NCBI GenBank assembly: GCA_964498605.1
Contig: CAZCHK010000022.1
Location: 1 to 32,114 of the forward strand
Origin: JBGQAS01 sp964498605
GTDB lineage: Bacteria; Chloroflexota; Anaerolineae; Anaerolineales; Anaerolineaceae
Reading direction: 5' to 3'
Length of the DNA stretch: 32,114 nt
In this document: positions 1 to 8,440 of the stretch, piece by piece
How the letters are laid out: each line of letters starts with the position of its first letter
How positions within the stretch are numbered: position 1 is the stretch's first letter
Program-made: the position numbers and the translations under genes
Notes under the pieces: generated by a model
The model's input: the letters and a program-made list of their open reading frames with translations, nothing else
The model's database searches: none
What the model was told of the DNA's origin: nothing

Positions 1-1269
1 GGAAATATGAGCGAAGAACCCATCGCTTATGAGGATCCCGATGCGTTTGCGCGTCTGACGCACCTGGCGGACGGTTTCTTGACCCACGATCGCGTGATCC
101 ATATGAGAACAGACGACTCGGTCGTCAGGCAGTTCAACGGCGCTTCTTATCCAGTACGACGCGCGCGCGGGTACGCGCCTGACCCCATCGCGATCCCCGA
201 ACTCTCAAGTTCCATCCTGGCCGCCGGCTCTGATTTGAAAAACACTTTCTGTGTCGCCAGGAGTAATTACGCTTTCATCAGCCACCACATCGGCGACCTG
301 GAAAACTTCGAAACGTTCACCGCTTATGAATCTGCCATCAAGCATTTTCTCAAGTTGTTTAACATCAAGCCGCAAGGCATAGGCTGCGACCTGCACCCGG
401 ATTATTTCTCCTCGAAATACGCGCGTGAGCTTGCGTGCCAAATCGACGTCCCAATTGTCGAGATCCAGCATCATCACGCGCACCTGGCATCCTGCCTGGC
501 TGATAATCACCACGGCTCTCCTGCCATCGGTCTCATGTTTGATGGGACAGGATACGGGCTGGATGGGAAAATTTGGGGTGGCGAAGTCCTGGTGGGTGAT
601 TTCAAAGGTTTTGAGCGGCGGTTCCACCTGGAGTACATGTCCCTGCCGGGCGGTGATGCGGCAATTCACCACGTGGCGCGCATCGGGTCAGCCTATCTTC
701 TCCAGGCATGTGGAGATCTCTCCCGGCTTGAAGCAGTTTTTCCCAAAGTGGACCTGGAAATCATCACCAAACAGATCCAGCACAAGATTAACGCCCCTTA
801 CACCAGCAGCATGGGAAGATTATTTGATGCGCTCTCATCCATTCTCGGAATTTGCACCAAGTCTACGTACGACGGTCAAGCCGCGATAGAGCTGGAGATG
901 AAAGCGGATCCAGATGAAACGGGCCATTACGACATGGTCGTTGCAGGCGAAGAAATCATGGTGACACCTTTGCTCGTCGCGATCCTCAATGACCTGAAGG
1001 ATCAACTCCAGCCTGGCAGGATATCAGCGAAATTTCACAACAGCCTCGTGCAGATGTCCGTCCAACTCTGCGAAACGATCAGAAAGCAAGAAAAAATAAA
1101 AACGGTTGCTTTATCGGGCGGAGTGTGGCAAAATCACTTGTTGCTGGAAAAAACGGTGCATGCCTTGCGCAAGGCTGATTTTGAAGTGCTTTGGCATCAC
1201 CAGGTACCTGCCAATGATGGCGGATTATCGCTCGGTCAGATCATGATCGCGGCGAATAGATTTCAATGA
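1..1269 (+). CDS. hypF: Carbamoyltransferase HypF, C-terminal part (cut by window start)
   Basis: The reading frame is open from base 1 and begins G-N-M-SEEPIAY, which matches the internal 'TSGN.S.EPI' stretch of HypF, so the ATG at 7 is not the true start. About 422 of the usual ~750 residues are present. HypF makes the thiocarboxamide on HypE from carbamoyl phosphate, the precursor of the CN ligands of [NiFe]-hydrogenase. Visible parts, counted from the ATG at 7, are the end of the YrdC-like domain with RRARGYAP (51-58), then the Kae1-like domain with the metal-binding HHHAH (155-159), the DGTGYGLDG nucleotide loop and ALSGGVWQN near the end. The N-terminal acylphosphatase and zinc-finger parts lie outside the window. 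hypC starts 7 bp downstream behind GAGGT, so the genes are probably co-transcribed. Confidence 0.96.
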   Translation, partial: GNMSEEPIAYEDPDAFARLTHLADGFLTHDRVIHMRTDDSVVRQFNGASYPVRRARGYAPDPIAIPELSSSILAAGSDLKNTFCVARSNYAFISHHIGDLENFETFTAYESAIKHFLKLFNIKPQGIGCDLHPDYFSSKYARELACQIDVPIVEIQHHHAHLASCLADNHHGSPAIGLMFDGTGYGLDGKIWGGEVLVGDFKGFERRFHLEYMSLPGGDAAIHHVARIGSAYLLQACGDLSRLEAVFPKVDLEIITKQIQHKINAPYTSSMGRLFDALSSILGICTKSTYDGQAAIELEMKADPDETGHYDMVVAGEEIMVTPLLVAILNDLKDQLQPGRISAKFHNSLVQMSVQLCETIRKQEKIKTVALSGGVWQNHLLLEKTVHALRKADFEVLWHHQVPANDGGLSLGQIMIAANRFQ

Positions 1270-1276
1270 GGTCTGA

Positions 1277-1531
1277 ATGTGTCTTGCAGTACCCGGAAAA
1301 ATCACTGAACTTTACGTGGCAGATACCATGAAAATGGCAAAGGTATCCTTCGAAGGCGTGATGCGCGATGTGTGTGTGGAAGCGATTGAAAATGCCCGGG
1401 TTGGCAGCTATGTCATCGTCCACGCTGGTTTCGCATTGAACACGCTGGATGAAGAAGAGGCACAAGAGACACTGCGCATGCTTCGGGAAATGCAAATGCT
1501 TGATCCTGAAGCGAATTCAGGCGGTCAATGA
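1277..1531 (+). CDS. hypC: Hydrogenase maturation chaperone HypC
   Basis: An 84-residue protein starting MCLAVPGKI, the hallmark N-terminus of HypC/HybG. The Cys2 exposed after Met removal binds the Fe(CN)2CO unit together with HypD and passes it to the hydrogenase large subunit. Length is normal for the family. The start at 1277 is fixed by this motif and by GAGGT a few bases upstream. The stop codon overlaps the hypD start in an ATGA junction at 1528-1531, implying translational coupling and roughly matched production of the two complex partners. Confidence 0.97.
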   Translation: MCLAVPGKITELYVADTMKMAKVSFEGVMRDVCVEAIENARVGSYVIVHAGFALNTLDEEEAQETLRMLREMQMLDPEANSGGQ

Positions 1532-2619
1532 TCAAATACCAGGATGAATTCCGCGATTCACATATCGCCAAATTTTTACTCTCCAGGATCAAAGATACTG
1601 CGACCCGAGAATGGGTCATCATGGAAATATGCGGCGGACAAACACACGCCATCATGCAAAACGGGCTGGAACAGCTGCTGCCCGGGAAAATCGAGCTGGT
1701 CCATGGCCCTGGTTGTCCTGTGTGTGTCACATCGCTTGAGCTGGTCGACAAGGCTCTTGCGATCGCGCAACAGGATAAGGTGATCTTTTGTTCCTTCGGT
1801 GATATGCTGCGCGTTCCAGGGTCGACAACTGATTTGCTGGCTCTGAGAGCCCAGGGTTGCGATATTCGCGTCGTCTACTCACCAATGGATGCCGTGAGGA
1901 TCGCCAAAGAAAATCCGGACAATGAAGTGGTCTTCTTCGCCATTGGTTTTGAAACGACCGCTCCGGTAAACGCGTCTTCAATAAAACTTGCCCGTATCCT
2001 GAATCTGGCGAACTTTTCACTCTTGACATCCCTTGTGTGTGTTCCTCCGGCGATGAAAGCGATATTAGGTTCTTCAGACAACAAAGTGCAGGGGTTCCTC
2101 GCTGCCGGGCACGTATGCGCAGTAATGGGTTATTGGGAGTACGAGCCAATCGCCAGGCAGTTCTCAACCCCCATCGTTGTCACAGGCTTCGAGCTTGTGG
2201 ATATACTGACCGGGATACTGAAAACCATCGAGCAGCTTGAAGCAGGACGCGCTGCAGTGGAAAATTCGTATCAGCGCGCGGTCACCAGAAAGGGGAATAC
2301 CGCAGCGCAAGAATTGATCCGGGAGATTTTCGAACCCTGCGATCGCTCGTGGCGAGGTATTGGACAGATCCCGATGAGCGGTCTAAAACTGAGAAGTAGT
2401 TTTGCTGATCTCGACGCGGAGGAGAAATTCGCAGTGAAGCAGATCGCCACGCGCGAATCAGCGCTATGCATCGCGGGTGATATTCTCAAAGGCTTGCGCA
2501 AACCAAAAGAATGCCCGGCATTTGGCGCTCAGTGCACACCTGAGCGTCCACTGGGCGCCCCGATGGTATCATCTGAAGGAGCATGCAACGCGTATTTTCG
2601 CTACGCGGATAACACATGA
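1528..2619 (+). CDS. hypD: Hydrogenase maturation scaffold HypD
   Basis: A 363-residue cytoplasmic Fe-S protein on which the Fe(CN)2CO cofactor of [NiFe]-hydrogenase is assembled. Diagnostic motifs are MEICGGQTH (32-40, Cys35) and GPGCPVC (60-66, Cys63 and Cys66), the conserved scaffold and redox cysteines. The C-terminal cysteines around CIAGDILKG, KECPAFG and GACNAYF are the [4Fe-4S] ligands. Length is typical. It overlaps hypC and hypE by 4 bp at each end (ATGA), so hypCDE are read as a coupled series. No truncation or missing key residue is seen. Confidence 0.97.
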   Translation: MIKYQDEFRDSHIAKFLLSRIKDTATREWVIMEICGGQTHAIMQNGLEQLLPGKIELVHGPGCPVCVTSLELVDKALAIAQQDKVIFCSFGDMLRVPGSTTDLLALRAQGCDIRVVYSPMDAVRIAKENPDNEVVFFAIGFETTAPVNASSIKLARILNLANFSLLTSLVCVPPAMKAILGSSDNKVQGFLAAGHVCAVMGYWEYEPIARQFSTPIVVTGFELVDILTGILKTIEQLEAGRAAVENSYQRAVTRKGNTAAQELIREIFEPCDRSWRGIGQIPMSGLKLRSSFADLDAEEKFAVKQIATRESALCIAGDILKGLRKPKECPAFGAQCTPERPLGAPMVSSEGACNAYFRYADNT

Positions 2620-3677
2620 AGAATCAACGCATTGATTTTTCCAACTTTAACTGCCCCTTGCCGCTGGATCACTCAGAAACGATCCTCCTGGCGCACGGTA
2701 GCGGCGGACGTATGACACACGACCTGATTCGGAATATTTTTCAGCCGTTTTTTTCACCCGAACCGGGACTTATCGGGGATGATTTCGCACAGGTCGTTAA
2801 CCATCCCGGGGAATTGATTGTTTCAACAGATTCGCATATCGTCAAGCCTCTGTTTTTTCCTGGGGGAGATATTGGAAGATTAGCAGTGTGCGGGACCGTG
2901 AATGATGTCGCCATGTCCGGGGCCATGCCGCTTTTCCTTACGGCAGGTTTTATTTTGGAAGAAGGCTTGGCGGTTGCAGATCTCATAAAAGTTCTTTCTT
3001 CCATGAAAGACGCGTGTGATGAAGCGGGCGTGCGCGTCATCGCCGGAGACACCAAAGTCGTGGAGAGAGGAAAAGGAGATGGTCTTTTCATCAACACAAC
3101 CGGTTTTGGCTGGAGACCTGACCATCTACAGATCCATGGCGCGAACGCACGCTCTGGAGATAATATTCTGATCTCCGGTAACATCGCGGATCACGGCATG
3201 GCCATCGTCTCGGCGAGAGGAGAACTCGGACTCAGCACGGATATACAATCAGATGTCGCGCCATTGAACGGCTTGATCCAGGGTCTGATCGAAGTGGCTC
3301 CCCACATCCATGTATTGAGAGATCCCACACGGGGCGGGATTGCCACCACACTAAATGAAATAGCCCTTCAGAGTGGAATCGGAATTGAGTTATCCGAAGA
3401 TGCAACGCCCATCGCCGGCCAAACCGCTTCTGCCTGCAGCCTGTTAGGATTTGATCCGTTGTACATCGCGAACGAAGGAAAAGTGATCATTATCCTCCCT
3501 GAAGATGAAACTGCAGCGGCTCTTGACTTTTTGCATGGGCACAAATACGGCAGGAACGCAAAAAAATTCGGGACGGTCGTGTCCGGCCATCCCGGAAAAG
3601 TGATCCTGAGAACCTCGATAGGAAGCTCCCGCCAACTTCCAATGCTGAGCGGAGAAATGCTTCCGCGCATCTGTTGA
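2616..3677 (+). CDS. hypE: Hydrogenase maturation dehydratase HypE
   Basis: A 353-residue PurM/AIR-synthase-fold ATPase. HypF carbamoylates its C-terminal cysteine, and HypE then dehydrates the group with ATP to the thiocyanate that supplies the CN ligand. The protein ends exactly in PRIC, the conserved C-terminal tetrapeptide with the acceptor Cys353, so it looks functional. Other family signs are the early AHGSGGRMT glycine loop, STDSHIVKP, and DPTRGGIATTLNEIA. The start overlaps the hypD stop as ATGA. It is the last gene of the plus-strand hyp run. The next gene (sufU) converges on it with only 30 bp between, and I see no convincing hairpin there. Confidence 0.97.
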   Translation: MKNQRIDFSNFNCPLPLDHSETILLAHGSGGRMTHDLIRNIFQPFFSPEPGLIGDDFAQVVNHPGELIVSTDSHIVKPLFFPGGDIGRLAVCGTVNDVAMSGAMPLFLTAGFILEEGLAVADLIKVLSSMKDACDEAGVRVIAGDTKVVERGKGDGLFINTTGFGWRPDHLQIHGANARSGDNILISGNIADHGMAIVSARGELGLSTDIQSDVAPLNGLIQGLIEVAPHIHVLRDPTRGGIATTLNEIALQSGIGIELSEDATPIAGQTASACSLLGFDPLYIANEGKVIIILPEDETAAALDFLHGHKYGRNAKKFGTVVSGHPGKVILRTSIGSSRQLPMLSGEMLPRIC

Positions 3678-3707
3678 ATTTAATACAAATTCCACAAAAT
3701 CACGCGC

Positions 3708-4103
3708 TCATTCAACCAGCTCGTCTCCAGCTTCTTTAAGGCCGTACACTCCTGCCTTTAACACTTTCAGGGACAGCAGGGCGCATTTGAGCCGCACGGG
3801 TCCCAATTCGATGCCCAAAAGATCGAGGACGTGTTCTTTTGTCAGGGATTTAATCTGATCGAGGTCCCTGCCAATGATGGATTCAAGCAGCAGATCAGCA
3901 GAAGCCTGGGAAATGGCGCACCCGTGACCGCTGAAGCCAGCTTCAGTCACGATGCCGCTTCTGTCTACTTTCAGATCGATCCTGATCTGATCACCGCATA
4001 AGGGATTTTCATCCTCAAAAGTGATATCCGCTGCGTCGAGCGTTTTTCGATACTGGGGTTGTTTATAACGCTCAATTATGATCTCTCGGTACAAATCATC
4101 CAT
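3708..4103 (-). CDS. sufU: SufU/IscU-like Fe-S scaffold or sulfur-transfer protein
   Basis: A 131-residue NifU_N-fold protein with the three conserved cysteines and the aspartate: NPLCGD (Cys36, Asp38), GHGCAIS (Cys62) and RLKCALL (Cys107). As in SufU, lysine rather than the IscU histidine precedes the last cysteine. In Gram-positive SufU the protein takes persulfide sulfur from SufS through a zinc site. Here the spacing between the second and third cysteines (45) is close to IscU and lacks the ~18-residue insert I recall for Bacillus SufU. The gene follows sufS after 6 bp, its AGGTAGG ribosome site overlaps the sufS stop, and it ends the suf operon. Confidence 0.93.
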   Translation of the reverse strand: MDDLYREIIIERYKQPQYRKTLDAADITFEDENPLCGDQIRIDLKVDRSGIVTEAGFSGHGCAISQASADLLLESIIGRDLDQIKSLTKEHVLDLLGIELGPVRLKCALLSLKVLKAGVYGLKEAGDELVE

Positions 4104-4109
4104 TTTTGC

Positions 4110-5345
4110 CTACCTGAATGTGTGTTTCACTTTTTCCAGCGCCACCAGCAACAGATCGATTTCCTCGGATGTGTTGTACAGGTAGAAGCTGGCGCGAGAT
4201 GAGGCTGGAAGGTTGAACCTCGCATGCAGTGGCATGGCACAGTGGTGTCCGGCACGGATCGCGATACCCATGCTGTCCAGTATCTGGGCGATATCGTGGG
4301 GGTGGATATTTTCCATGACAAAGGAAACCACGCCGCCCCTTTTATCCGCTGACGGGCCCAGAATTTTCAACCCAGAGACAGCACCAAGTTTATCCAGCGC
4401 ATAGCAGGTCAGTTCATGTTCGATCCGGGCAATGGTATCCATTCCAACCGTAGACAGGTAATCGACTGCCGTCCCAAATCCAATGGCTTCCGCGATTGCC
4501 GGTGTACCGGCCTCAAATTTGTACGGAAGCTCATTCGGTTTGAAACCTGTCAGCTCGACCTTACGGATCATGTCTCCCCCGCCCATGAAGGGAGGCATTT
4601 CCTCCAGGATATCTTCCTTCCCAAAAAGAATTCCGATACCTGTCGGACCGCACATCTTGTGCGCAGAAAAAACATAAAAATCCGCATCCAGGTCCTCTAC
4701 ATTCACCGCAAAATGCGGAACAGCCTGTGCCCCATCCACAAGCGTGACCGCTCCGGCTTGATGTGCCATCGAAATCAGATCGCGCGCCGGATTGATCGTT
4801 CCCAAAACATTGGACATATGCGTGAAAGCGACGAGCTTCGGTGCTTTTTCAAGGAGGGACTTAAACCGGTCCAGATCCAGCAGCCCCTCTTCGCTGACGG
4901 GGATAAATTCGAGGGAAACTGCACGCTCCTGGGCGAGAATCTGCCAGGGAACCAGATTGGAGTGATGTTCCATTTCCGTCAACACGACGACATCCCCTGC
5001 CTGCAGATGCTTTCTCCCCCAGCTGTATGCAACCAGGTTTATGGCCTCAGTGGTGTTGCGCGTAAAAATGACCTGGCGGGGATTGCCGCAGCGGATAAAG
5101 CCAGCGATATTCGATCTCGCGTTTTCATATGCCGCGGTAGCCTCCTCGGCGAGAGTGTGAACACCCCGGTGGATGTTTGCGTTCATCCACCGATAGTAAC
5201 GATCCATCGCGGAGAGAACACATTCCGGCTTTTGCGATGTAGCTGCAGAATCAAAATAAACCAGCGGTGTTCCAGGAGACACCTCACGCGAAAGTATCGG
5301 GAACTGGTCGCGTAAACCTTGCGTGTTTCTTGAGATGACGGCCAT
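4110..5345 (-). CDS. sufS: Cysteine desulfurase SufS
   Basis: A PLP-dependent class V aminotransferase-fold enzyme of 411 residues that removes sulfur from cysteine for the SufBCD machine. The PLP lysine is in FSAHKMCGPTG (Lys230) and the persulfide cysteine in RAGHHCAMPLH (Cys369), the short-loop type II desulfurase signature. NTTEAINLV and MEHHSNLVPW are also typical. The frame stays open 33 codons further upstream, but that stretch lies inside the preceding small gene and is not desulfurase-like; the start MAVISRN at 5345, five bases after that gene's stop, fits the family. It sits next to sufU, its expected partner. Confidence 0.96.
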   Translation of the reverse strand: MAVISRNTQGLRDQFPILSREVSPGTPLVYFDSAATSQKPECVLSAMDRYYRWMNANIHRGVHTLAEEATAAYENARSNIAGFIRCGNPRQVIFTRNTTEAINLVAYSWGRKHLQAGDVVVLTEMEHHSNLVPWQILAQERAVSLEFIPVSEEGLLDLDRFKSLLEKAPKLVAFTHMSNVLGTINPARDLISMAHQAGAVTLVDGAQAVPHFAVNVEDLDADFYVFSAHKMCGPTGIGILFGKEDILEEMPPFMGGGDMIRKVELTGFKPNELPYKFEAGTPAIAEAIGFGTAVDYLSTVGMDTIARIEHELTCYALDKLGAVSGLKILGPSADKRGGVVSFVMENIHPHDIAQILDSMGIAIRAGHHCAMPLHARFNLPASSRASFYLYNTSEEIDLLLVALEKVKHTFR

Positions 5346-5350
5346 AACTC

Positions 5351-5635
5351 TTACAGGAGCTCGTTGCTGTACGATTTTTTGTGGGGTTCCCGTAAATGCT
5401 CTGAACCCTGAGGATACCAGAGGATGTGATCCGGTACCATCCACCCGTCAGTCAGATAAATATTTGAGCGGAATTGAACCGCGATCATCTTTTGGTCTAC
5501 CTGTACCACGATTCCCTTGAGCCACCCTCGAATCCGCTGCCCACTCTTTTCGTGATCGCAAAAAGCTTCCACGGTATCTCCAACCTGAATGTCGCTATCC
5601 GCAAGAGGCGGCCTTAAAAAGCTATCTGATGGCAT
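5351..5635 (-). CDS. Small conserved-looking unknown protein inside the suf operon
   Basis: A 94-residue protein between sufD (18-bp gap) and sufS (5-bp gap). A GGAGA ribosome site lies a few bases before its ATG, so it is very likely translated. I do not recognise the family. The centre (about 17-75) runs QVGDTVEAF, RGWLKGIVVQV, MIAVQFRS, DGWMVPDHILWY, an alternation of short beta-strands like an SH3/KOW/Tudor-type barrel. The tail (78-94) is charged and polar. It has one cysteine (Cys26) and no signal peptide or membrane segment. Position suggests a role linked to Fe-S assembly or to regulation of it, but nothing in the sequence gives a reaction. Confidence 0.8.
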   Translation of the reverse strand: MPSDSFLRPPLADSDIQVGDTVEAFCDHEKSGQRIRGWLKGIVVQVDQKMIAVQFRSNIYLTDGWMVPDHILWYPQGSEHLREPHKKSYSNELL

Positions 5636-5653
5636 ATTTATCTCCGAAATTTT

Positions 5654-7015
5654 CTATTTTATTCTAGCATCACTTCTCATGGAATGATCGATTCCATCGT
5701 CGAGTTTTGCCTTGAGCACATCAATAATTGTGTCAAAAAGTGGGTTTTTGATCAGGCCCTTCAGCACATCCTCCGCGTATCCCAAAGCGAGCATCCGGAC
5801 AGCTTCTTTCTTGGATATGCCCCTGCTGAGAAGATAAAACAATTCGCCTTCGTCGATATTGCTGATGGTCGCGCCGTGAGAGCACTTGACGTCACCCGTC
5901 AGAATCTCCAGACCGGGAATTGAAACAACGCGCGCCTCAGGGCTGAGAACCAGATTTTGGTTTGCCTGATAACTGTCAGTCTGATCGGCTCCTTTTTCGA
6001 CAAAGATATTTCCTTTCCAGGAGGATGCGCTCTGCCCCATATGAAGCCCTTTGAACAACAGGCGTGAACTAGTCCCAGGCGCTGAATGAACCTGGCGGGT
6101 CTCAAAAATATACTCCTGATCTCCCCCACTGGCATAAATTCCTTTTTGGCTGCTTCCAGCACCTTCTCCGGCATGGGTGGTAATCAGTGACTGATGCGCA
6201 CGCCTTCCTCCCATTTCAATAGTGGTCCAATCCAGCTGTGAGTTTTGGCGCAGCAGCACTGATTGCGCTGAAAAGCAGGAAACATGACCTGATAATTTCT
6301 GAAGCGTGATAAGTTCGAGTTGCGCGTTCTCTTCTACTGTTACATTTAATGAAAGGATATTACCGATTTCTCGTGTCGCTTCGTGGGCGCTGTCATCCAC
6401 TTCAACAATAACCGTGGCTCGGGAGTTCTTTTTCGAGATCACGGAGACCTGTCTGACTGCCGAAACTCCCGCATTTTGATGCAACAAACACAGGATGGGT
6501 TTTGCTGCCTGTTCATTTTGTGGAATGATCAAGTCGATGTCACCACCCGAAAACGCACCGCAAAAAACTGTGATCAAATGGTGAAAAACGCTTTGATGCG
6601 CCAGATAGGATCTGTCCATACTTGGTGTATTCTCTTCCTGCCCGAGGAAGAAACGGTTTTCTTCCGTGAGATCCGGTTTTCCTTCTCCACCCTGCCATGG
6701 GAATACATGGATGAAAGCATTGCGGGAAAAAACACGGGCATCCGTGTCTTCCTGAGCGTGGGACGGCGTTGGCCCGGTGAGGGGGGGGATCGACTCGATG
6801 ATCTCGGACAGGCGCTGTATCAATTCCTCGCCGGCCTGCCTGTTCTCTTCGTAAACGTGAAGAAACTCGCTGAAAGCAGCCTGGCGGCGATCCAGTGATC
6901 TTCTGGAGATATTCTTGCTGGATTTTTCAATGAATTGATTCCAGTGTGATACGATGCGATCAGGATCAGCGTTCGCATGCTGCAGCGAGGATTGGTTTTT
7001 ATTCGGGATGGTCAT
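5654..7015 (-). CDS. sufD: Fe-S assembly scaffold subunit SufD
   Basis: A 453-residue SufB/SufD beta-helix family protein, partner of SufB and SufC in the SufBC2D cluster-assembly complex. The C-terminal core has VKCSHGATISNIDEGELFY and LLSRGISKKEA, containing the conserved CSHGA segment whose histidine is important at the SufB-SufD interface in Escherichia coli. The central ~100-380 region carries the repeating strand pattern (for example QLDWTTIEMGGRRAHQSL). The N-terminal ~90 residues are helical and variable, as usual for SufD. The start overlaps the sufB stop (ATGA at 7012-7015), giving coupled synthesis of the two scaffold subunits. Confidence 0.95.
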   Translation of the reverse strand: MTIPNKNQSSLQHANADPDRIVSHWNQFIEKSSKNISRRSLDRRQAAFSEFLHVYEENRQAGEELIQRLSEIIESIPPLTGPTPSHAQEDTDARVFSRNAFIHVFPWQGGEGKPDLTEENRFFLGQEENTPSMDRSYLAHQSVFHHLITVFCGAFSGGDIDLIIPQNEQAAKPILCLLHQNAGVSAVRQVSVISKKNSRATVIVEVDDSAHEATREIGNILSLNVTVEENAQLELITLQKLSGHVSCFSAQSVLLRQNSQLDWTTIEMGGRRAHQSLITTHAGEGAGSSQKGIYASGGDQEYIFETRQVHSAPGTSSRLLFKGLHMGQSASSWKGNIFVEKGADQTDSYQANQNLVLSPEARVVSIPGLEILTGDVKCSHGATISNIDEGELFYLLSRGISKKEAVRMLALGYAEDVLKGLIKNPLFDTIIDVLKAKLDDGIDHSMRSDARIK

Positions 7016-8421
7016 CCTACACTTCCTGACATCTGCAGCTGGATGAGACGATTCATTTCAACCGCGTATTCCATGGGCAGCTCTTTGACCAAAGGCTCGA
7101 TGAAACCGGTCACAACCAGGGTCGTTGCTTCTTCTTCTGAAAGCCCCCTGCTTTTTAAGTAGAAAAGCTGTTCCTCACCGACTTTCGAAACCGAAGCCTC
7201 GTGCTCGATGCTGATGTTATCGTTGTGCGTGATCATCGTCGGGTATGTATCGGATCGTGATATCGAATCGAGTAATAGCGCATCGCAGACCACTTTTGAT
7301 TTGACGTGGGAGGATTGACGCGGTACATTGACCAGACCCCGATAAGAAGAACGACCTCCATTTTTGCTGATGGATTTTGAAGTGATCTTGCTTGTCGTGT
7401 GGTCAGCCAAGTGAATCATTTTTGCCCCGGCGTCCTGCACCTGCCCTTTACCGGCAAACGCCATGGAAAGAACCTCTCCTCTTGCGCCCGGTTCCATTAA
7501 GAAACATGCAGGGTATTTCATCGTGGTTTTCGACCCAAGATTGGAATCCACCCACTCCATCGTTCCATCACGGAATACCCTGGCCCTCTGGGTGACCAGG
7601 TTGTAAACATTCGTTGACCAGTTCTGGATGGTTGTATACCGCATGCGTCCACCCGCCCTTACAACAATCTCTATCACACCACTGTGAAGCGAGTTGGTGG
7701 AATATTGGGGAGCAGTGCAACCCTCCACATAATGAACCTGCGCCCCTTCATCCACGATGATCAATGACCGTTCAAATTGGCCGATGTTCGCAGAATTCAA
7801 CCTGAAATAGGCCTGCATCGGCAAGTCTACCTTTACGTTCTTGGGCACGTAAACGAACGAACCGCCTGACCATACAGCGCTGTTTAATGCAGCAAATTTG
7901 TTGTCCTCAAAAGGTACGACAGAACCGAAATATTCGCGGAAGAGATCCGGATGCTGACGCAGCCCGTTCTCGATGGATAAAAAGATCACGCCCTGTTTTT
8001 CAAGATGTTCCTGGATGCTGTGGTACACCATTTCCGATTCGTATTGCGCACCAACCCCGGCCAGAAATTTCTGCTCAGCCTCGGGGATGCCCAGTTGATC
8101 GAACGTGTTTTTAATTGTTTGCGGTACTTCGTCCCATGTCCTGCCTTGTGATTCCGATGGTTTCACATAGTAATAAATGTCATCCAGATCTAGCCCTGAA
8201 AGGTCAGGCCCCCATTTCGGCATTGCCTTTTGATAAAAATGACGCAAAGCGTTTATCCGGTACTCAAGCATCCATTCCGGTTCGCTCTTGAATTCGGAGA
8301 TCTGCCTGACGACTTCCTCGCTCAGGCCTTTCTTGCTTTTGAATACGAATGAATCTGGATCATGGAAGCCGTATTTGTACTCACCCAACCCTTTTAAAGC
8401 GTCATCGGAATGTGCGTTCAT
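7012..8421 (-). CDS. sufB: Fe-S assembly scaffold subunit SufB
   Basis: A 469-residue SufB. Typical stretches are GEYKYGFHDPD near the start, the PEAEQKFLAGVGAQYESE block, NSAVWSGGSFVYVPK, QNWSTNVYNLVTQRA, and the C-terminal SIEHEASVSKVGEEQLFYL with LPMEYAVEMNRL. The C-terminus ends GSVG, common in SufB. The frame is open 41 codons further upstream, but that part overlaps sufC and does not resemble SufB, so the start at 8421 (MNAHSDD), 19 bp after sufC, is preferred; its ribosome site is weak. With SufC (ATPase) and SufD it forms the scaffold on which Fe-S clusters are built. Confidence 0.96.
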   Translation of the reverse strand: MNAHSDDALKGLGEYKYGFHDPDSFVFKSKKGLSEEVVRQISEFKSEPEWMLEYRINALRHFYQKAMPKWGPDLSGLDLDDIYYYVKPSESQGRTWDEVPQTIKNTFDQLGIPEAEQKFLAGVGAQYESEMVYHSIQEHLEKQGVIFLSIENGLRQHPDLFREYFGSVVPFEDNKFAALNSAVWSGGSFVYVPKNVKVDLPMQAYFRLNSANIGQFERSLIIVDEGAQVHYVEGCTAPQYSTNSLHSGVIEIVVRAGGRMRYTTIQNWSTNVYNLVTQRARVFRDGTMEWVDSNLGSKTTMKYPACFLMEPGARGEVLSMAFAGKGQVQDAGAKMIHLADHTTSKITSKSISKNGGRSSYRGLVNVPRQSSHVKSKVVCDALLLDSISRSDTYPTMITHNDNISIEHEASVSKVGEEQLFYLKSRGLSEEEATTLVVTGFIEPLVKELPMEYAVEMNRLIQLQMSGSVG

Positions 8422-8440
8422 GTTCAATACCGATACCCAA

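Noticed and set aside
3678..3707. Terminator between hypE and sufU
   Set aside because: No stem with a following T-run could be found in the 30-bp gap.
4416..5315. 299-codon open frame on the plus strand antisense to sufS
   Set aside because: It runs opposite a clear SufS with intact catalytic motifs; its peptide shows no fold-like or family pattern and no ribosome site.
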